A stretch of DNA of 30,502 bases from JALEGB01 sp038530925 (GCA_038530925.1 JBCBCG010000020.1:1-30502), one strand, 5' to 3'; positions 15,614 through 24,469 are shown, counted from the stretch's first letter. Made by a program: numbers and translations. The notes: generated from the letters alone by a model not told the origin.

Positions 15614-16210
15614 ATGAGCGAGACCACACTCTATTATATCGCGATGGTGGCGATCTATTCAGGGTTGCTGCCCTGGATCGCGGGGCAGCTGACCAAAAGC
15701 CGCGCGGATGAGCGGAACGCCGCCCGCGGGACGATCAGCGAGACCCTCGCTTTGGTCGAGCGGCTCCGCGCCGCGCAGGCAGCGGCGGAGGATCCGGCGC
15801 GCCGCGCCTCTTACGATGTGATGATCAAGCGGCTCCTGGCGGAGGCGAATGACGAGATCAGCGAACTCAACGCCAACGCCGCGCTGCAGTCGCGCCGTCC
15901 GGCGCAGCGCTACATGATCATCCCAACCCCGCGCAGCGGCTTCGGCGTGATCCTGACCATGATCTTCGTCGCCTCGGTCTATTTCGCGTTGCTGTTGCTG
16001 CTGACCACAGCGTTCGACTTCTGGAACGATCCGACCTTCGATGTGCTTAACGATCCTGGCGATCGCCAGCGCACCTTTTTCCTCGGCGGCGCGGCGATCG
16101 GCCTTGGTCTGCTGGCGTTCCTGGCGCGCTGGCTTGCGTATCGGAGCTATGATCGCACGGTGACGCGCCTACGTGAGGAAGCGGCGCAGGACGCGCTTAA
16201 GGGCGCGTAA
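15614..16210 (+). CDS. Uncharacterised small membrane protein with coiled-coil-like middle
   Basis: A 198-residue protein with three hydrophobic segments: residues ~6-24, ~108-132 and ~153-173. Between the first two lies a charged, mainly helical stretch (~28-90) with Leu/Ala/Glu/Arg periodicity that could form a coiled coil; the C-terminus is again charged and helical. No family is recognised. The ATG at 15614 has GAGGGG about 10 bases upstream. It stands on the plus strand between prfA and prmC, which are usually adjacent, and converges on prfA with a 14-base gap. The 248 bases upstream (15366-15613) hold no other convincing gene. Codon use looks like its neighbours, so there is no sign of recent transfer. 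Confidence 0.72.
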   Translation: MSETTLYYIAMVAIYSGLLPWIAGQLTKSRADERNAARGTISETLALVERLRAAQAAAEDPARRASYDVMIKRLLAEANDEISELNANAALQSRRPAQRYMIIPTPRSGFGVILTMIFVASVYFALLLLLTTAFDFWNDPTFDVLNDPGDRQRTFFLGGAAIGLGLLAFLARWLAYRSYDRTVTRLREEAAQDALKGA

Positions 16211-16224
16211 TCGCGGCGCGGCGC

Positions 16225-17292
16225 TCAGGCCGCCGCGCCCTCCTCCATCGCCGCGAGCTTAGCGGCCTGGTCGGCGGCGAGCAGCGCGTCGGCCAGCTCC
16301 TCCAAATCGCCCTCCAGGATCTGGTCGAGCTTATAGAGCGTCAGGTTGATCCGGTGATCGGTGATGCGCCCTTGCGGAAAATTATAAGTGCGGATCCGTT
16401 CGGACCGATCGCCTGAGCCCACCTGGCCCTTCCGCTCCGCCGCCCGCGCCGCATCCGCCGCTTGGCGTTCGGCGTCGTAGAGCCGCGCGCGCAGCACCGC
16501 CATCGCCTGGGCCCGGTTCTGATGCTGGGATTTCTCGGCTGAGGTCACGACAATGCCCGTCGGCAAATGAGTGATGCGCACCGCGCTGTCGGTGGTGTTC
16601 ACATGCTGCCCGCCGGCGCCTGAGGCGCGCATGGTGTCGATCCGAATATCCTCGTTTCGGATCTCGACATCGATCTCCGCCGCCTCCGGCAGCACCGCGA
16701 CCGTCGCCGCCGACGTGTGGATCCGACCGCCGCTCTCGGTCGCCGGCACGCGCTGAACGCGGTGCACGCCGCTCTCGAATTTCAGCTTGGCGAAAACGCC
16801 CGCGCCAGCGACGCTGGCCACGATCTCTTTGAAGCCGCCAGCATCCCCCGCGCTTTCCGACATCACCTCGACGCGCCAGCCCTGGCTCGCGGCGAAACGC
16901 GCATACATGCCGAACAGATCGCCGGCGAACAGCGCGGCTTCGTCCCCGCCGGTTCCGGCGCGGATCTCGAGCAACGCTGAGCGCTCATCCGCCTCGTCCT
17001 TCGGCAACAGCGCGAGTTGCAGCGATCGCTCCGCCTCCGGCAAGGCCGCACGCAAACTGGCCGACTCCTCCTCCGCCATCGCCCGCATCTCCGGATCCTT
17101 CAGCAGCGCTTCGGCCTCAGCGAGATCGGAGAGGAGCTTTCGATACGCGCCGATCTCCGCCGCCACAGGCTCGAGCGCCGCATATTCCTTCGACGCGGCG
17201 ACGAAAGCGTCTGCGCCGCCGCCTTCGGCGAGCCGCGCTTCGAGATAGGCGAAGCGGCTCAGGATCTGGTCCAGTTTCTCTTCCGGGATCAT
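16225..17292 (-). CDS. prfA: Peptide chain release factor 1
   Basis: RF1 ends translation at UAA and UAG. The 355-residue length is normal. The PxT codon-recognition motif is PAT at residues 183-185 in RVPATESGGRIHTSAATVAV, which separates RF1 from RF2. The GGQ peptidyl-hydrolase motif is at 227-229 in ASGAGGQHVNTTDSAVR. The C-terminal region with RIRTYNFPQGRITDHRIN is also typical. The ATG at 17292 has GAGG about 7 bases upstream. Its partner methylase gene prmC lies downstream on the same strand. Confidence 0.97.
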   Translation of the reverse strand: MIPEEKLDQILSRFAYLEARLAEGGGADAFVAASKEYAALEPVAAEIGAYRKLLSDLAEAEALLKDPEMRAMAEEESASLRAALPEAERSLQLALLPKDEADERSALLEIRAGTGGDEAALFAGDLFGMYARFAASQGWRVEVMSESAGDAGGFKEIVASVAGAGVFAKLKFESGVHRVQRVPATESGGRIHTSAATVAVLPEAAEIDVEIRNEDIRIDTMRASGAGGQHVNTTDSAVRITHLPTGIVVTSAEKSQHQNRAQAMAVLRARLYDAERQAADAARAAERKGQVGSGDRSERIRTYNFPQGRITDHRINLTLYKLDQILEGDLEELADALLAADQAAKLAAMEEGAAA

Positions 17293-17460
17293 GATTGAGC
17301 CTCAATGCGCCGCGCGCGCCACCGGATCAAGCCGCCTTCGCGTCCCGTCCTGCGCTGCGGCGCGATCGCGCCGCCAAGGGCGGCGCCGCTCTCTGCGACA
17401 AAAAAGTTTTCACGGCGAACGAGCCTAGCCTTCCGCGTCGGAACGCGGCAGGCTTCGCGT

Positions 17461-17835
17461 ATGACGCATCGCAAAAGACGCCTCGCGCCCCGCTTTCGCC
17501 CGTCATGCGCCGCCTCGACGCCGAGCGACGCTCTCGTCCCCGCATCGGCCTTCCGCGCCGCGGCCGTCCCCGCCGCGCTCTTCGCCGCCGCGCTCCTCGT
17601 CTTCGGCGGCGCGCCCGCGGCTGCGAGCGAAGCGGGAAGCCCGCGCTTCAAAGGCTGGGATGGGCCCAAACCGAAAATCGACTGCCGCTGCCGGATGAAA
17701 GGCGAAAAAGTCGAGCTCGGCGCGGTGCGCTGCCTGACGCGGAACGGCGAAACGGTGACGGCGCGCTGCGAGCAGCCGCAGAACCTGCCATATTGGCGCG
17801 TGCTGCGCAAAGGCTGCGACCAGCCGATGAGCTGA
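17461..17835 (+). CDS. Small secreted cysteine-rich protein of unknown function
   Basis: A 124-residue protein with a long basic N-terminus and an Ala/Leu/Val-rich signal segment ending around PAAAS (residues ~52-56), so the mature part is about 68 residues and probably periplasmic. The mature part has five cysteines, in IDCRCRMKGEKVELGAVRCL, TARCEQPQNLPYWRV and LRKGCDQ. Short exported proteins with a CRC...LG...CL pattern followed by a Trp segment are known to me from alphaproteobacteria without an assigned function. The odd cysteine number leaves one unpaired. I chose the ATG at 17461; earlier starts in this frame (from 17305) give basic residues overlapping the prfA promoter region. It converges on the DUF1499 gene with a 14-base gap. 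Confidence 0.68.
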   Translation: MTHRKRRLAPRFRPSCAASTPSDALVPASAFRAAAVPAALFAAALLVFGGAPAAASEAGSPRFKGWDGPKPKIDCRCRMKGEKVELGAVRCLTRNGETVTARCEQPQNLPYWRVLRKGCDQPMS

Positions 17836-17849
17836 GCCGCGACGCGATC

Positions 17850-18377
17850 TTAGCGCGCGCGCCCCAACGCCTCATCGAGCGCGGCGATCCAGCGATCGAG
17901 CCGGGCGCGGTTCACACCGCGATCGGAGATGCCGTAGACCGACCGGCTGTAGAGCACGAGCGAAGCGCGCGGCCCGTCGGCGCCGCTCTCCATTGGCGTG
18001 GCGAGCGCCGTGACGTAATCAGGATACCGAATGATCGCAGAGCGCTGCAGATAAGTGCGGCTGCGCGCATCGCCCGCGCCCGGCGCGCCGCTTGGCGGCG
18101 TGACGATCTCGGTGCGCGGCTCAGACAGCGCCGCGGCGTCGAGCGCGGCGAGCAGCTCTTCTGGATTGGCGCGCCAAATCGGCGCCTCGAAGGTCGGCGG
18201 CGTCGCCGTGATGACGCCGGGCGGCGCGGCGAGCGCCCAATTCGGCGTCCAGCGCGCCGGCGTCTCGACCGGATCGATATGCGGCTCGACCAAGAAGAAA
18301 CCAGCCATGAAGGTCCCTCCTGCGAAGACCAGGATCAGCGTCGCCAGCCAGGAGAACAGAGTTCGGAGCGTTCGCAT
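17850..18377 (-). CDS. DUF1499-family membrane-anchored or exported protein
   Basis: A 175-residue protein. Residues ~8-30 are hydrophobic (FSWLATLILVFAGGTFMAGFF) and not followed by an obvious cleavage site, so it is probably anchored with its body in the periplasm. The C-terminal half resembles DUF1499: a YPDYVTALATPM segment, then LVLYSRSVYGISDRGVNRAR, matching the family's S-R-x-G-x-S-D-x-G-x-N-R-x-R signature. Function of the family is unknown. It begins 5 bases after the ispG stop, so it is almost certainly co-transcribed with ispG. Confidence 0.72.
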   Translation of the reverse strand: MRTLRTLFSWLATLILVFAGGTFMAGFFLVEPHIDPVETPARWTPNWALAAPPGVITATPPTFEAPIWRANPEELLAALDAAALSEPRTEIVTPPSGAPGAGDARSRTYLQRSAIIRYPDYVTALATPMESGADGPRASLVLYSRSVYGISDRGVNRARLDRWIAALDEALGRAR

Positions 18378-18382
18378 CGCGC

Positions 18383-19522
18383 CTATTCCGCCGCGGCGAC
18401 GGCGCCGGAGGCGCGCTCGGCCTCGCGTTCGGCTTCGATTTCTTCAGCCTTCTTCTCGACCAGCGTCACCAAATGGTCGACGAGCTTTTCATTCTCGATT
18501 TTGTGGTCTTGAAGCCCGGACAGATACACCATGCCGCTGCCCGCGCCGCCGCCGGTGAAACCGATATCCGTCTCCCGCGCCTCGCCCGGTCCGTTCACGA
18601 CGCAGCCGATGATCGACAGCGTCATCGGCGTCGCGATATGAGCCAGCCGCTCCTCCAGGATGCCAACCGTCTTGATCACGTCGAAGCCTTGCCGCGCGCA
18701 GGACGGGCAGGAGATGATGGTGACGCCTTTATGACGCAGGTTCAACGACTTCAGAAGGTCGAAGCCGACCTTCACCTCTTCGACCGGATCGGCGGAGAGC
18801 GAGACGCGCAGCGTGTCGCCGATCCCGGCCCAAAGCAGCGTTCCAAGCCCGATCGCGCTCTTGATCGTGCCGGCGCGCAGGCCGCCCGCTTCGGTCACGC
18901 CGAGATGCAGCGGGTGATCGCAAGCGTCGGCCAGCGCCTGGTAGGCAGCGGCGGTCAGAAACACGTCCGAGGCTTTCACGCTGATTTTAAACTCGTGAAA
19001 ATCGTGATCCTGCAGAATTTTAGCGTGCTCAAGCGCGCTCTCGACCATCGCCTCAGGGCAAGGTTCGGCGTATTTCTCGAGCAAATGGCGCTCCAGCGAG
19101 CCGGCGTTCACGCCGATGCGGATCGAACAGCCATGATCCTTCGCGGCCTGGACCACCTCGCGCACCCGCGCCGCCTCGCCGATATTGCCCGGATTGATGC
19201 GCAAACAGGCCGCGCCCGCCTCCGCCGCCTCGATGGCGCGGCGATAATGAAAATGGATGTCGGCGACGATCGGCACCGACGCCGCGCGCGTGATCTCTTT
19301 CAGCGCCGCGGTCGAGGCTTCATCCGGACAAGAGACGCGCACGATGTCCGCGCCCGCCTCGGCGCAGGCCTCGACCTGCGCGATCGTGGCCGCCGCGTCG
19401 GAGGTGAGGGTGTTCGTCATGGTCTGCACCGAGATCGGCGCATCGCCGCCCACCGGAACCGAGCCGACATGGATTTGCCGTGAGACGCGGCGGTGAATGT
19501 CCCGCCAAGGACGAACGCTCAT
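18383..19522 (-). CDS. ispG: 4-hydroxy-3-methylbut-2-en-1-yl diphosphate synthase (flavodoxin)
   Basis: IspG (GcpE) is the [4Fe-4S] enzyme that makes HMBPP from MEcPP in the non-mevalonate isoprenoid pathway. The 379-residue length is normal for the bacterial two-domain form. The TIM-barrel part contains QTMTNT, ADIHFHYR and RINPGNIG. Cluster ligands are C272 and C275 (in SCPSCARQGFD) and C307 (in IIGCVVNGPGEA), with E314 in the same motif as the fourth ligand of the family. GGGAG precedes the ATG. It lies after the RodZ-like gene, a common alphaproteobacterial order, with a 212-base gap (19523-19734) in which I see no further gene. Confidence 0.97.
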   Translation of the reverse strand: MSVRPWRDIHRRVSRQIHVGSVPVGGDAPISVQTMTNTLTSDAAATIAQVEACAEAGADIVRVSCPDEASTAALKEITRAASVPIVADIHFHYRRAIEAAEAGAACLRINPGNIGEAARVREVVQAAKDHGCSIRIGVNAGSLERHLLEKYAEPCPEAMVESALEHAKILQDHDFHEFKISVKASDVFLTAAAYQALADACDHPLHLGVTEAGGLRAGTIKSAIGLGTLLWAGIGDTLRVSLSADPVEEVKVGFDLLKSLNLRHKGVTIISCPSCARQGFDVIKTVGILEERLAHIATPMTLSIIGCVVNGPGEARETDIGFTGGGAGSGMVYLSGLQDHKIENEKLVDHLVTLVEKKAEEIEAEREAERASGAVAAAE

Positions 19523-19734
19523 GCTGCTTCTCCCAACCCGCGCCGGCGCGTGAGGCGCCGCGCGATCCCGCCTCTCTCATCGCCGCCCGCCGGCCTTGGT
19601 TCAAGAGGCGGCGCGCGGCGAAGTGGGAAAAACCCGTCAAAGAGAGGCGCGGCGCGGCGAGCGCTCAGACGCGCGCGGCGCGCGGGCTCGGGAAACGGGC
19701 GCTACGATGGGACGGGCGCGCCCTGGCCGGCCGG

Positions 19735-22700
19735 TCACTGAGCCGGTGCCGCGCCGCCATCGGTCAAAGGCGGAAAGCGGCGCGCCGCCTGGGACGGCTC
19801 GACGATCTCCACCAGCGAGCGCGCCTCCTCCGAGAGCGGCCCGAGCACTTGATCGTTGACCCGAAACGCCACCGCGCTCGCGTCATCGGCGCGCACGGTG
19901 AACGGGCCACGCGCCGGATCGAGCGCCTCTTCCGCGCCCGCCGCTAAGAGACCGCTGAAGACCGTGCGGCCCTCGCCGTCGAGCACACGCACCACGCTCG
20001 GCCCAAGGCCGCGCAGGGCGAAGCCGCGGACCGGCTCCAGCGGCGCCTGCGGCGCGATCGCATCCGCCGCCAGCGCCGCCTCGACCTCGGCCAACGCGTC
20101 CAGCAGATCATCGCCCACCTGCGTGTCGGCGCGCTCGGGCGCGCTGTCGGCGATGCGCGGCGCCAGGGCGTTGGGCGCTCCGTCCGCCTCCGGCCGCTGT
20201 CCGGACGCCGCGATGTCCGCCCCGGGAGAGGCGCCGCGCAGCCCGTCGCCGCCGATCGGCCCGTCCGGCGCGTCGGCGCCTTCGATCAAGGCGCGGCTTT
20301 CGTCAAAGGCGTCCGCGCTTAAGCGCTCGCCCACCACCGGCGACAAGCCCGGATCGACGCGCTCGATCACGGTCAAAGGCGGAGCGGCCGCCTCAGGCTC
20401 GGCGATCACCTGTTGCGCCGCACCGAGCAGCACCCAGGCGCCGTAGCCGAGACCGCCGAGCATCGCGGCCGCGGTCACGGCCGCCAGCGCGGAGCCCGCC
20501 GAAGCCCCGCTTTTCTTTGGCGCCCCTTGGCGCAGCGCTTTGGCCGCGCGATTGGCGCGCGCCACTTGCGCCGCGCGCAGCGCCTCGCGCTCTTTCGCGG
20601 CTTTGCGCCGATCCGCCGCGACATCCGCCGCCGCCTCGCCGCGCAGCGCGCCGCCGCTCTCCGCGCGCGCCTGCGCGCCGAGCCGCCCGACGCTCGCCAT
20701 CGGGTCGAGCCCCGCCGCGCGCTTCACCGGCCCGCTTCTCGCGGCGACCGGCGCCTCTGGATCGCGCGGCGCCGGTTGCGGCGCCGCGGCTCGCGCCGGG
20801 GCGGCGCGCTTGGTCTCAGGACGCGCGTCTCCCGCCCGCGCTTCTTCAGCTCGAGCGCGCAGGCGATCCGCCGGCGTCTCGCGCTTGGGCGCCGCCGTGA
20901 GCGCGACTTTCACCGGGCCGACGCTTTGCGGCGCGGCGGAGGATTTCCGGGTCACGCCCAAACTCTCTGAAGACGCCTCGGCCTGCGCCTCCGGCGCGGC
21001 GGCGCCTTTCACCACATCGCGGGCGATGCGCGGCGCGATTTTCTCGGACACCCTGAGCGGCGGCGTCGCCTCGGCCGCAGGCTGGCTCGACGCCTCTCGC
21101 GCGCCGCTCGGCGCGTCTCCGCGCTTTTGCGCGAGCTCCGCGTGAAACTTCTCGATCGCCTCTTCGGGCGAAAGCGGGAGCATCTTCCGCAGATACATGA
21201 CATAGGATTTCACGTAGCCGTTGAGATACGCCGGCGCGGGCAATGTCTCCGGATCAACCTCTTCGATCGCTTTGAGATAATGCGCTTTGATCCGCAGCAC
21301 GCGCTCGACGTCCTTCAGATCATGCATCCCCATGGTCGCCCGGGCGCCGAACAACAGCGAGCCGAGATTGTTCTGCGCCACGAAGGCGGCGCGCTCGGCC
21401 TCGTCGCGGGCGCGGCGCTCCTCTTCGGCGCGCGCCCGCTCCGCGGCGCTTTGCGCCTCATCGGCGGGACGCGGCTCTTCTTGCGCGGCGTTAGAAGGAG
21501 TTGGCTCGTCTTGTTGGGGCGTCGGCGCGGCTCCGCGAGGCGCGTCGATCGCAGCGCCAGGCGGCCCTGGCGTCTCGGAGGCGTCGCTGAAGACGAGCGC
21601 GCTCGGCTCGACGGGCGGGCTTGGCGCCGCGGCGAAGGGATCGACGATGCGAGGCGCGGCGCCGACGCTCGGCGCGGCGTCCGAGCGAGCGGATTTTAGC
21701 GACGCGTCTCCATCGGCTTCGGCCGCCTCCGCGACCGCGTCGATAGGCGGCGAGCGCTCCGCCGCCGCTGCGCCATCGACGCCCTCGGGCGGCCGCCCGC
21801 CGGCGAGCGGCGCGGCGCGTCCGGGCGTCCGGCTTGATTTAGGCGTCTCGACATGACCCATCGCGACCTGCTCCGTATCGGCCGAGCCGGACTGCGCCGG
21901 CGGCGATGCTTGCGCCCGTCGCCCGAGGCGCTTTGGAGCCCCCTCCTCCGCGCCGTCCGCCGCCTCTCCGGCGCCGCGTTCCTGCGAACCGCGATGCAAT
22001 GCAGATCCCGCGCCAAACACCTTCGCCGCGTCCGAACCGGCGAGGCTCGGCGCCGCGGGCAGCGCCCCGCTTCTTGCGCCGGGCGCCGGCGCCTCAGCCG
22101 ATCCCTCGCCCCGCCGCCCCGCAGACGCCGCCCCCGCAGCGCGGTTTCCGGACGCGGAAGCGCCGGCCCGCCGCCGGTCGGACAAGGACCCAGACCCGGA
22201 CCCGGACCCGGACCCGGCGCTCGCATCGGCGTCCGGCGCGCTCTCAGAAGCCTCAGCATCCGAAGGCGCTTGGTCTTGCGCGCCCGGCGCTTTGCGGCGG
22301 GCCTGCAGCCAGGTCCAACGGTCATCCTCAAGACTCTCGGGATCCGCGGAGCCGAGGGCGCGCGGCGCGCCGGCGAGACTGTCTTGATCGAGATCCAACG
22401 GTTCGGGCGCCGCGGATGCGCGCGACGAAAGGCTGATCGCCGATCCGCCGAACAGCGCATCCGCTTCCGCGCGCATCGCCGCATCATCGGCCGCCGCCTG
22501 CGGCGCGTCGAGCCGCACCCGATCCGACCCGTCGGCGTCGGCGCCTTGATCGCCGCCCTGATCGGCGCGAGGCGGCGGACCAAGCCCCGCGGCGCGGCTC
22601 AATTCCGGCGCCGGCGCGCGCTCCTGCGCCGCGAGGCGCCAAGCGGTGGGATCCGGCCCCTCATAGGACCGATCCGGCGTATCGAAATCCTCAAGCGAGC

Positions 22701-23577
22701 CGCCATCGTAGCCGAGTTCTTCAGGAACGAGACCGCGGTCGCTCTCGAACTCGTCCCCGAAATCGAACGCTTCGGCGGACGCGTCCTCATCCGAAAATCC
22801 GCCGGCCGCCGCCTCGTCGCCTCGACCGGGCCGCCGGCCCGCCGCGCCGTCGCTCGCGGCGCGCTCGCCGCCCCGCGCTGGCGCCGCCGAGCCGCCGCTT
22901 TGCTCCGCCGCCTTGCGCGACCAACGAAAGAGCGATCCGGACGATGACGCGCCGGCGGATGACGGGCCGGACGTCCGCTCTCCGCCGCGCGGCGGCTCCG
23001 GCGCGATCGGCGCGTCCCGGGTCGGATCGCTCACCAACGCCTCCGGCGCGCCGAAGCGCGCAGTGTCGTCGTCGCCGGCTCGCGGTTCGCTCACCGGCCC
23101 GTTCGCAAACTCATCGCTGAAATCTTCGTCGAAAAACTCGTCGTCAAGAAACGTTTCGTCCAAAAACTCTTCATCGAAAAAGACGTGATCAAGAGACCCG
23201 TCTTCGCCCGCCGCTTCCTCACGATCGTCCTCAATCACGCGCGCCTCAAGCGGCGGATCAAGCCGCAGCGGGCCGCCCTGATCGGCGCGATTACGGCCCG
23301 GCGCGCCAAATCCGCTTGAGAACGGTTCGGTCTCAGCCGATCGGTCGGCGAAGGGATGGTCTTCAAAGGAATGGTCGTCAAAGGAGGCGTCGTCCGCCGG
23401 CTCGCCGAAGCGGCGCCCCGCGCGGCCGCCCAGCGGCGTGGCGGCGGGCCCGTTCGCGCCCCCGTCCGCCTCATCCTCCAGGCCGAACCCGATGCTCGGC
23501 TCGCGACGCGTCTCTGGCCCGCGCTTGGGCCCGCGCTTGCGCCGGTCGCGCCGGCCGGTTTGATCCCCGCCGGTCAT
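19735..23577 (-). CDS. Giant RodZ-like protein: helix-turn-helix, one membrane helix, DUF4115-like C-terminus
   Basis: A 1280-residue protein with RodZ architecture. Residues ~730-810 hold the HTH_25 domain (LGSLLFGARATMGM, VERVLRIKAHYLKAIEEVD, LPAPAYLNGYVKSYVMYLRK). Residues ~1020-1057 include the membrane segment (LAAVTAAAMLGGLGYGAWVLL). Residues ~1175-1262 resemble DUF4115 (FALRGLGPSVVRVLDGEGRTVFSG in pieces). RodZ links MreB to the envelope in cell shape control; alphaproteobacterial versions are normally about 300-450 residues, from memory. The extra length is mainly an N-terminal ~730-residue acidic Ala/Asp/Glu/Ser/Pro-rich region, including an Asp/Glu/Phe repeat around residues 123-160, plus a disordered linker (~810-1020). 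The only early start, at 23577, lacks a clear ribosome binding site; the next Met is near residue 366. It is followed by ispG. Confidence 0.82.
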   Translation of the reverse strand: MTGGDQTGRRDRRKRGPKRGPETRREPSIGFGLEDEADGGANGPAATPLGGRAGRRFGEPADDASFDDHSFEDHPFADRSAETEPFSSGFGAPGRNRADQGGPLRLDPPLEARVIEDDREEAAGEDGSLDHVFFDEEFLDETFLDDEFFDEDFSDEFANGPVSEPRAGDDDTARFGAPEALVSDPTRDAPIAPEPPRGGERTSGPSSAGASSSGSLFRWSRKAAEQSGGSAAPARGGERAASDGAAGRRPGRGDEAAAGGFSDEDASAEAFDFGDEFESDRGLVPEELGYDGGSLEDFDTPDRSYEGPDPTAWRLAAQERAPAPELSRAAGLGPPPRADQGGDQGADADGSDRVRLDAPQAAADDAAMRAEADALFGGSAISLSSRASAAPEPLDLDQDSLAGAPRALGSADPESLEDDRWTWLQARRKAPGAQDQAPSDAEASESAPDADASAGSGSGSGSGSLSDRRRAGASASGNRAAGAASAGRRGEGSAEAPAPGARSGALPAAPSLAGSDAAKVFGAGSALHRGSQERGAGEAADGAEEGAPKRLGRRAQASPPAQSGSADTEQVAMGHVETPKSSRTPGRAAPLAGGRPPEGVDGAAAAERSPPIDAVAEAAEADGDASLKSARSDAAPSVGAAPRIVDPFAAAPSPPVEPSALVFSDASETPGPPGAAIDAPRGAAPTPQQDEPTPSNAAQEEPRPADEAQSAAERARAEEERRARDEAERAAFVAQNNLGSLLFGARATMGMHDLKDVERVLRIKAHYLKAIEEVDPETLPAPAYLNGYVKSYVMYLRKMLPLSPEEAIEKFHAELAQKRGDAPSGAREASSQPAAEATPPLRVSEKIAPRIARDVVKGAAAPEAQAEASSESLGVTRKSSAAPQSVGPVKVALTAAPKRETPADRLRARAEEARAGDARPETKRAAPARAAAPQPAPRDPEAPVAARSGPVKRAAGLDPMASVGRLGAQARAESGGALRGEAAADVAADRRKAAKEREALRAAQVARANRAAKALRQGAPKKSGASAGSALAAVTAAAMLGGLGYGAWVLLGAAQQVIAEPEAAAPPLTVIERVDPGLSPVVGERLSADAFDESRALIEGADAPDGPIGGDGLRGASPGADIAASGQRPEADGAPNALAPRIADSAPERADTQVGDDLLDALAEVEAALAADAIAPQAPLEPVRGFALRGLGPSVVRVLDGEGRTVFSGLLAAGAEEALDPARGPFTVRADDASAVAFRVNDQVLGPLSEEARSLVEIVEPSQAARRFPPLTDGGAAPAQ
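22186..22215. repeat. Hexanucleotide repeat (ggaccc) x5 inside the RodZ-like gene
   Basis: Five 6-base units, one with a single change (agaccc). On the coding (minus) strand it encodes alternating Gly-Ser within the disordered N-terminal region. Changes in copy number would keep the frame. Confidence 0.9.
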
Positions 23578-23917
23578 CGCGGCGCCCGAACATGGTTGTG
23601 CGAACGCGCGTCTTCAGAGCGCGCGCGCGCTGGGCCGCGCGTCTCAGCATGCGTCGCAAGAGAGAGGGATCGATTCCACATCTGGTGAGTTTCGCCCAAA
23701 CCGCGCGGAGTGCCCAGCGCGGTCCGGAAGAAGAGAGGAGCAACACGCCTCGCGCCATTGGGAACGCCGCAACTTGCGTCCCTTTGGCAACAGCTGCCGC
23801 CCAAGAAGCGCGACCATAGCGCCCGCCGCTGCGACCGAAATACGGGCGCCGCCGCGCCGGGCCGACGCAGAACTCGCCGCCCCGCCCGACCAATTGGCGC
23901 ATTCGCGGCCCACGCTG
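23578..23917. other. 340-base gene-free stretch upstream of the RodZ-like gene
   Basis: This lies between the RodZ-like start and the stop of the MarR-type regulator, both on the minus strand. Overlapping reading frames exist on both strands, but none shows a known domain or good start. It holds a CCGCGC/GCGCGG inverted repeat near 23700 and an AT-rich patch at 23918-23932 at its edge. It may contain the rodZ promoter and the regulator's terminator, but neither can be pinned down. Confidence 0.5.
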
Positions 23918-24460
23918 TTAATAAATAAAGCGAATGCTCTGACGCCAAAACACTTCAAGGTGGCGCATCCGCCCGTTCAGCGCGAGAAATTCGGCATCGG
24001 TCTCAAACGGGCCTTCGCGCAACCGTCGATACTGCCCCTCGAATATGTCATTAACCAGGTCGCGGATTTCTTCGCCTTTCTGGGTCAGGCTGATGCGAAC
24101 CGAGCGTCGATCCGCCTTACAGCGGTTATGGTTAAGATACCCCGCTTCAACCAGCTTCTTCAGGTTGTAGGAGACGTTTGATCCCTGATAGTACCCTCGC
24201 GCTTTCAGATCGCCGGCGGTCACTTCTTCGGATCCGATATTGAATAACAGCAGCGCCTGCACGCTATTGATGTCAACCCAACCGAGCCGCTCAAACTCAT
24301 CCTTGATCACGTCAAGAAGAAGTCGATGGAGTCTCTCGATAAGCGCCAAAGTTTCAAGAAAAGACGCCATGTCTTCTCCCGAATCAACACAGCTCTCCGA
24401 ACGCATTGCTACCGATGGCGATAATCTTGGACGCGATTCAGCAATCTGTAGTTTTGTCAC
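23918..24460 (-). CDS. ldtR: LdtR-like MarR-family winged-helix regulator
   Basis: A 180-residue regulator. The core LIERLHRLLLDVIKDEFERL, then DINSVQALLLFNIGSEEVTA, then LKARGYYQGSNVSYNLKKLV (recognition helix) and CKADRRSVRISLTQKG (wing) strongly resembles LdtR of Liberibacter and Sinorhizobium, which controls an L,D-transpeptidase and stress tolerance. That relation is from memory. Two starts are possible. GTG at 24460 has an excellent GAGGAG 8 bases upstream; ATG at 24370, with GGGAG upstream, would remove 30 residues and give a more standard N-terminus. The GAGGAG lies in an inverted repeat, hinting at control of translation or autoregulation. No L,D-transpeptidase gene is present in the window. 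Confidence 0.82.
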   Translation of the reverse strand: MTKLQIAESRPRLSPSVAMRSESCVDSGEDMASFLETLALIERLHRLLLDVIKDEFERLGWVDINSVQALLLFNIGSEEVTAGDLKARGYYQGSNVSYNLKKLVEAGYLNHNRCKADRRSVRISLTQKGEEIRDLVNDIFEGQYRRLREGPFETDAEFLALNGRMRHLEVFWRQSIRFIY

Positions 24461-24469
24461 CGATCCACT

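Noticed and set aside
15366..15629. N-terminal extension of prmC by 88 codons
   Set aside because: The extension is Arg-rich, lacks similarity to PrmC and overlaps the start of a divergent gene; TTG at 15365 has a good ribosome binding site and gives a normal length.
21853..22947. 364-codon plus-strand open frame
   Set aside because: It is Arg-rich and antisense to the disordered part of the RodZ-like gene, with no recognisable domain.
23700..23760. Resemblance to the 4.5S/SRP RNA apical motif (ggtccggaagaagagaggagcaac)
   Set aside because: The spacing and flanking stems do not match the conserved helix 8, and no convincing long hairpin forms around it.
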